From: Linanthus parryae
Taxonomy: Eukaryota; Streptophyta; Magnoliopsida; Ericales; Polemoniaceae
Reading direction: 5' to 3'
Assembly (NCBI GenBank): GCA_023055425.1
Contig: JALGPY010000001.1
Coordinates: 70,860,994 to 70,924,993, forward strand
Length of the DNA stretch: 64,000 nt
Part shown: positions 63,228-64,000 of the stretch, in pieces
Position numbering within the stretch: position 1 is the stretch's first letter
Layout of the letters: every line of letters begins with the position of its first letter
Notes under the pieces: model-generated
Database searches by the model: none
What the model saw: only the letters and a program-made list of their open reading frames with translations
What the model was told of the DNA's origin: nothing
Program-made: the position numbers and the translations under genes

Positions 63228-64000
63228 AGGTGCGCGGGGGTACCCCCATCCGAGCATGGGGATATCCCTGGGCAAATCATTCAACTTGAACAAGGCCCGG
63301 AGGAGGAAAAGCTGAGGTTAGAGGTTCCATAGGACAAGTTGAAAGAAGCGCCCGAGTGTATGGAAGACAAGCCGAAGCCACAGAAGAAAGAACGGAAAGA
63401 GGTGTTCCTAAGTCCAAGCGAAGAAAAGAAAAGGCCTGTTTTCCTGAGCGCAGACCTCACAGGCGAGGAGGAAACAAGATTGCTCCAATTGCCGACCGAG
63501 TATAAAGAGATGTTTGCTTGGGAATACGATGAGATGCCTGGTCTGGACACGAGCGTGACGATGCACATATTGGACGTTGTCCTGGGATCCAAACCGGTGA
63601 AACAAAGTGCGAGAAGCTTCAGGCCAGAAATAAACGTGAAGATCAAGCAAGAAATAGTAAAGTTTCTGACCGCTAAATTCATCGAGCCAAATCATCATCT
63701 CACTTGGTTGGCCAATATCGTGCCGGTAGTAAAGAAGAATGGTCAACTTTGCATCTGCGTGGACTTCAGGGATCTGAACCGTTTCTGCCCAAAGGACGAC
63801 TTCCCGCTGCCCAACATCGGATGTTTAGCTTCATGGATGGTTTCAGCGGATATAACCAGATCAAGATGGATCCAGAGGATGCAAGAAAAACTGCGTTCAT
63901 TACGCCAGTTGGGGTCTTTAACTACACAGTTATGCCCTTTGGACTCAAGAATGCGGGTGCAACCTATCAGCGAGCAATGATGGCTCTATTCCATGACATG
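63228..64000 (+). pseudogene. Tat-like reverse transcriptase, N-terminal part (frameshift, window end)
   Basis: A TAG at about 63330 precedes the RT N-terminus: EYKEMFAWEYDEMPGLDTSV, GSKPVKQSARSFRPEINVKI, IVPVVKKNGQLCICVDFRDL and NRFCPKDDFPLPNI. At 63818-63821 the frame shifts. A short piece normally found between P-L-P-x-I-D and the next block is missing. From 63821 the other frame reads MFSFMDGFSGYNQIKMDPED, KTAFITPVGVFNYTVMPFGL and KNAGATYQRAMMALFHDM, open to the window edge. The catalytic YVDD lies outside. Confidence 0.9.

Larger units (their letters stand above)
60121..64000 (+). mobile_element. Tat-lineage Ty3/gypsy element, 5' part (runs off the right edge)
   Basis: A short LTR, a PBS-like sequence, a gag with Pro-rich N-terminal half, a gypsy protease and the first blocks of RT follow in gypsy order. 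Gag and protease sequence style (KWYRTLEAGSVRTWDDMVQK; FVDGGSAVSVVSLNTL; KNGQLCICVDFRDLNRFCPK) fits the Tat lineage. The frame stays the same from 60624 to about 63818 with five in-frame stops, then shifts inside RT. The scarcity of frameshifts suggests decay mainly by point mutation. Confidence 0.88.

Overview
This is nuclear DNA of a flowering plant, most likely a eudicot. It is AT-rich, packed with nested plant LTR retrotransposons (Ty1/copia and Ty3/gypsy) and small DNA transposons, and carries one clearly intact host gene. That gene, at 57542-58598 on the minus strand, is a three-exon xyloglucan endotransglucosylase/hydrolase (XTH) of 284 codons. Every other long open frame is a decayed transposon gene. 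I cannot name the species.

Layout, left to right. (1) 1-about 6250: 3' part of a SIRE-type copia element (broken gag-pol, an extra basic/acidic reading frame after pol, several purine tracts, 3' LTR). (2) About 6260-10444: an Angela-type copia element ('Angela-2') cut at its left by the SIRE element and in its 3' LTR by the next element. (3) 10445-24964: a Tekay/Del-like gypsy family ('element X') arranged LTR-internal-LTR-internal, with a 3.6 kb solo LTR or compact element of another family ('Y', 10772-14384, TSD ATTCC) inside its first LTR. (4) 24965-34638: inverted Angela LTR pieces, with a structurally complete Angela element ('Angela-3', 25417-34214, TSD CTTGA) inserted in the antisense piece. 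(5) 34639-43737, minus strand: an Athila-like gypsy element (5' LTR, PBS, gag, PR, RT, RNase H, part of integrase, env-like frame) with two arrays of a 14-bp near-palindrome. (6) 43738-47254: the end of a CACTA transposon plus unrecognised broken coding fragments. (7) About 47300-50095: a decayed Angela-4 fragment with LTR, followed by a Mutator-like transposase scrap. (8) 50928-about 53560: another Athila-type LTR, PBS and degenerate internal region. (9) 55142-55646: hAT MITE with 8-bp TSD. (10) 57542-58700: the XTH gene and its promoter. (11) 59356-59610: Stowaway-like MITE. (12) About 59700-60050, minus strand: RNase H scrap. (13) 60121-64000: 5' LTR, gag, PR and start of RT of a Tat-lineage gypsy element running off the right edge.

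The most interesting structure is in the Athila-like element. Arrays of TGCGTYTGAACGCA lie at 36168-36882 and 43096-43444. On the minus strand each array ends 83-85 bp upstream of a TATA box: one in the LTR promoter, the other in front of the env-like reading frame. This looks like a promoter module used twice, possibly giving the env-like frame its own promoter. The SIRE element carries a different dispersed 14-bp palindrome (TTCAAGGCCTTGAA).

The order of insertion can be partly read. Angela-2 came first, was hit by SIRE on the left and by X on the right, and X was hit by Y. An antisense Angela LTR sits in the Athila env-like frame and was itself hit by Angela-3. All family assignments rest on protein motifs, terminal sequences, PBS and PPT read by eye. 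No database search was possible.
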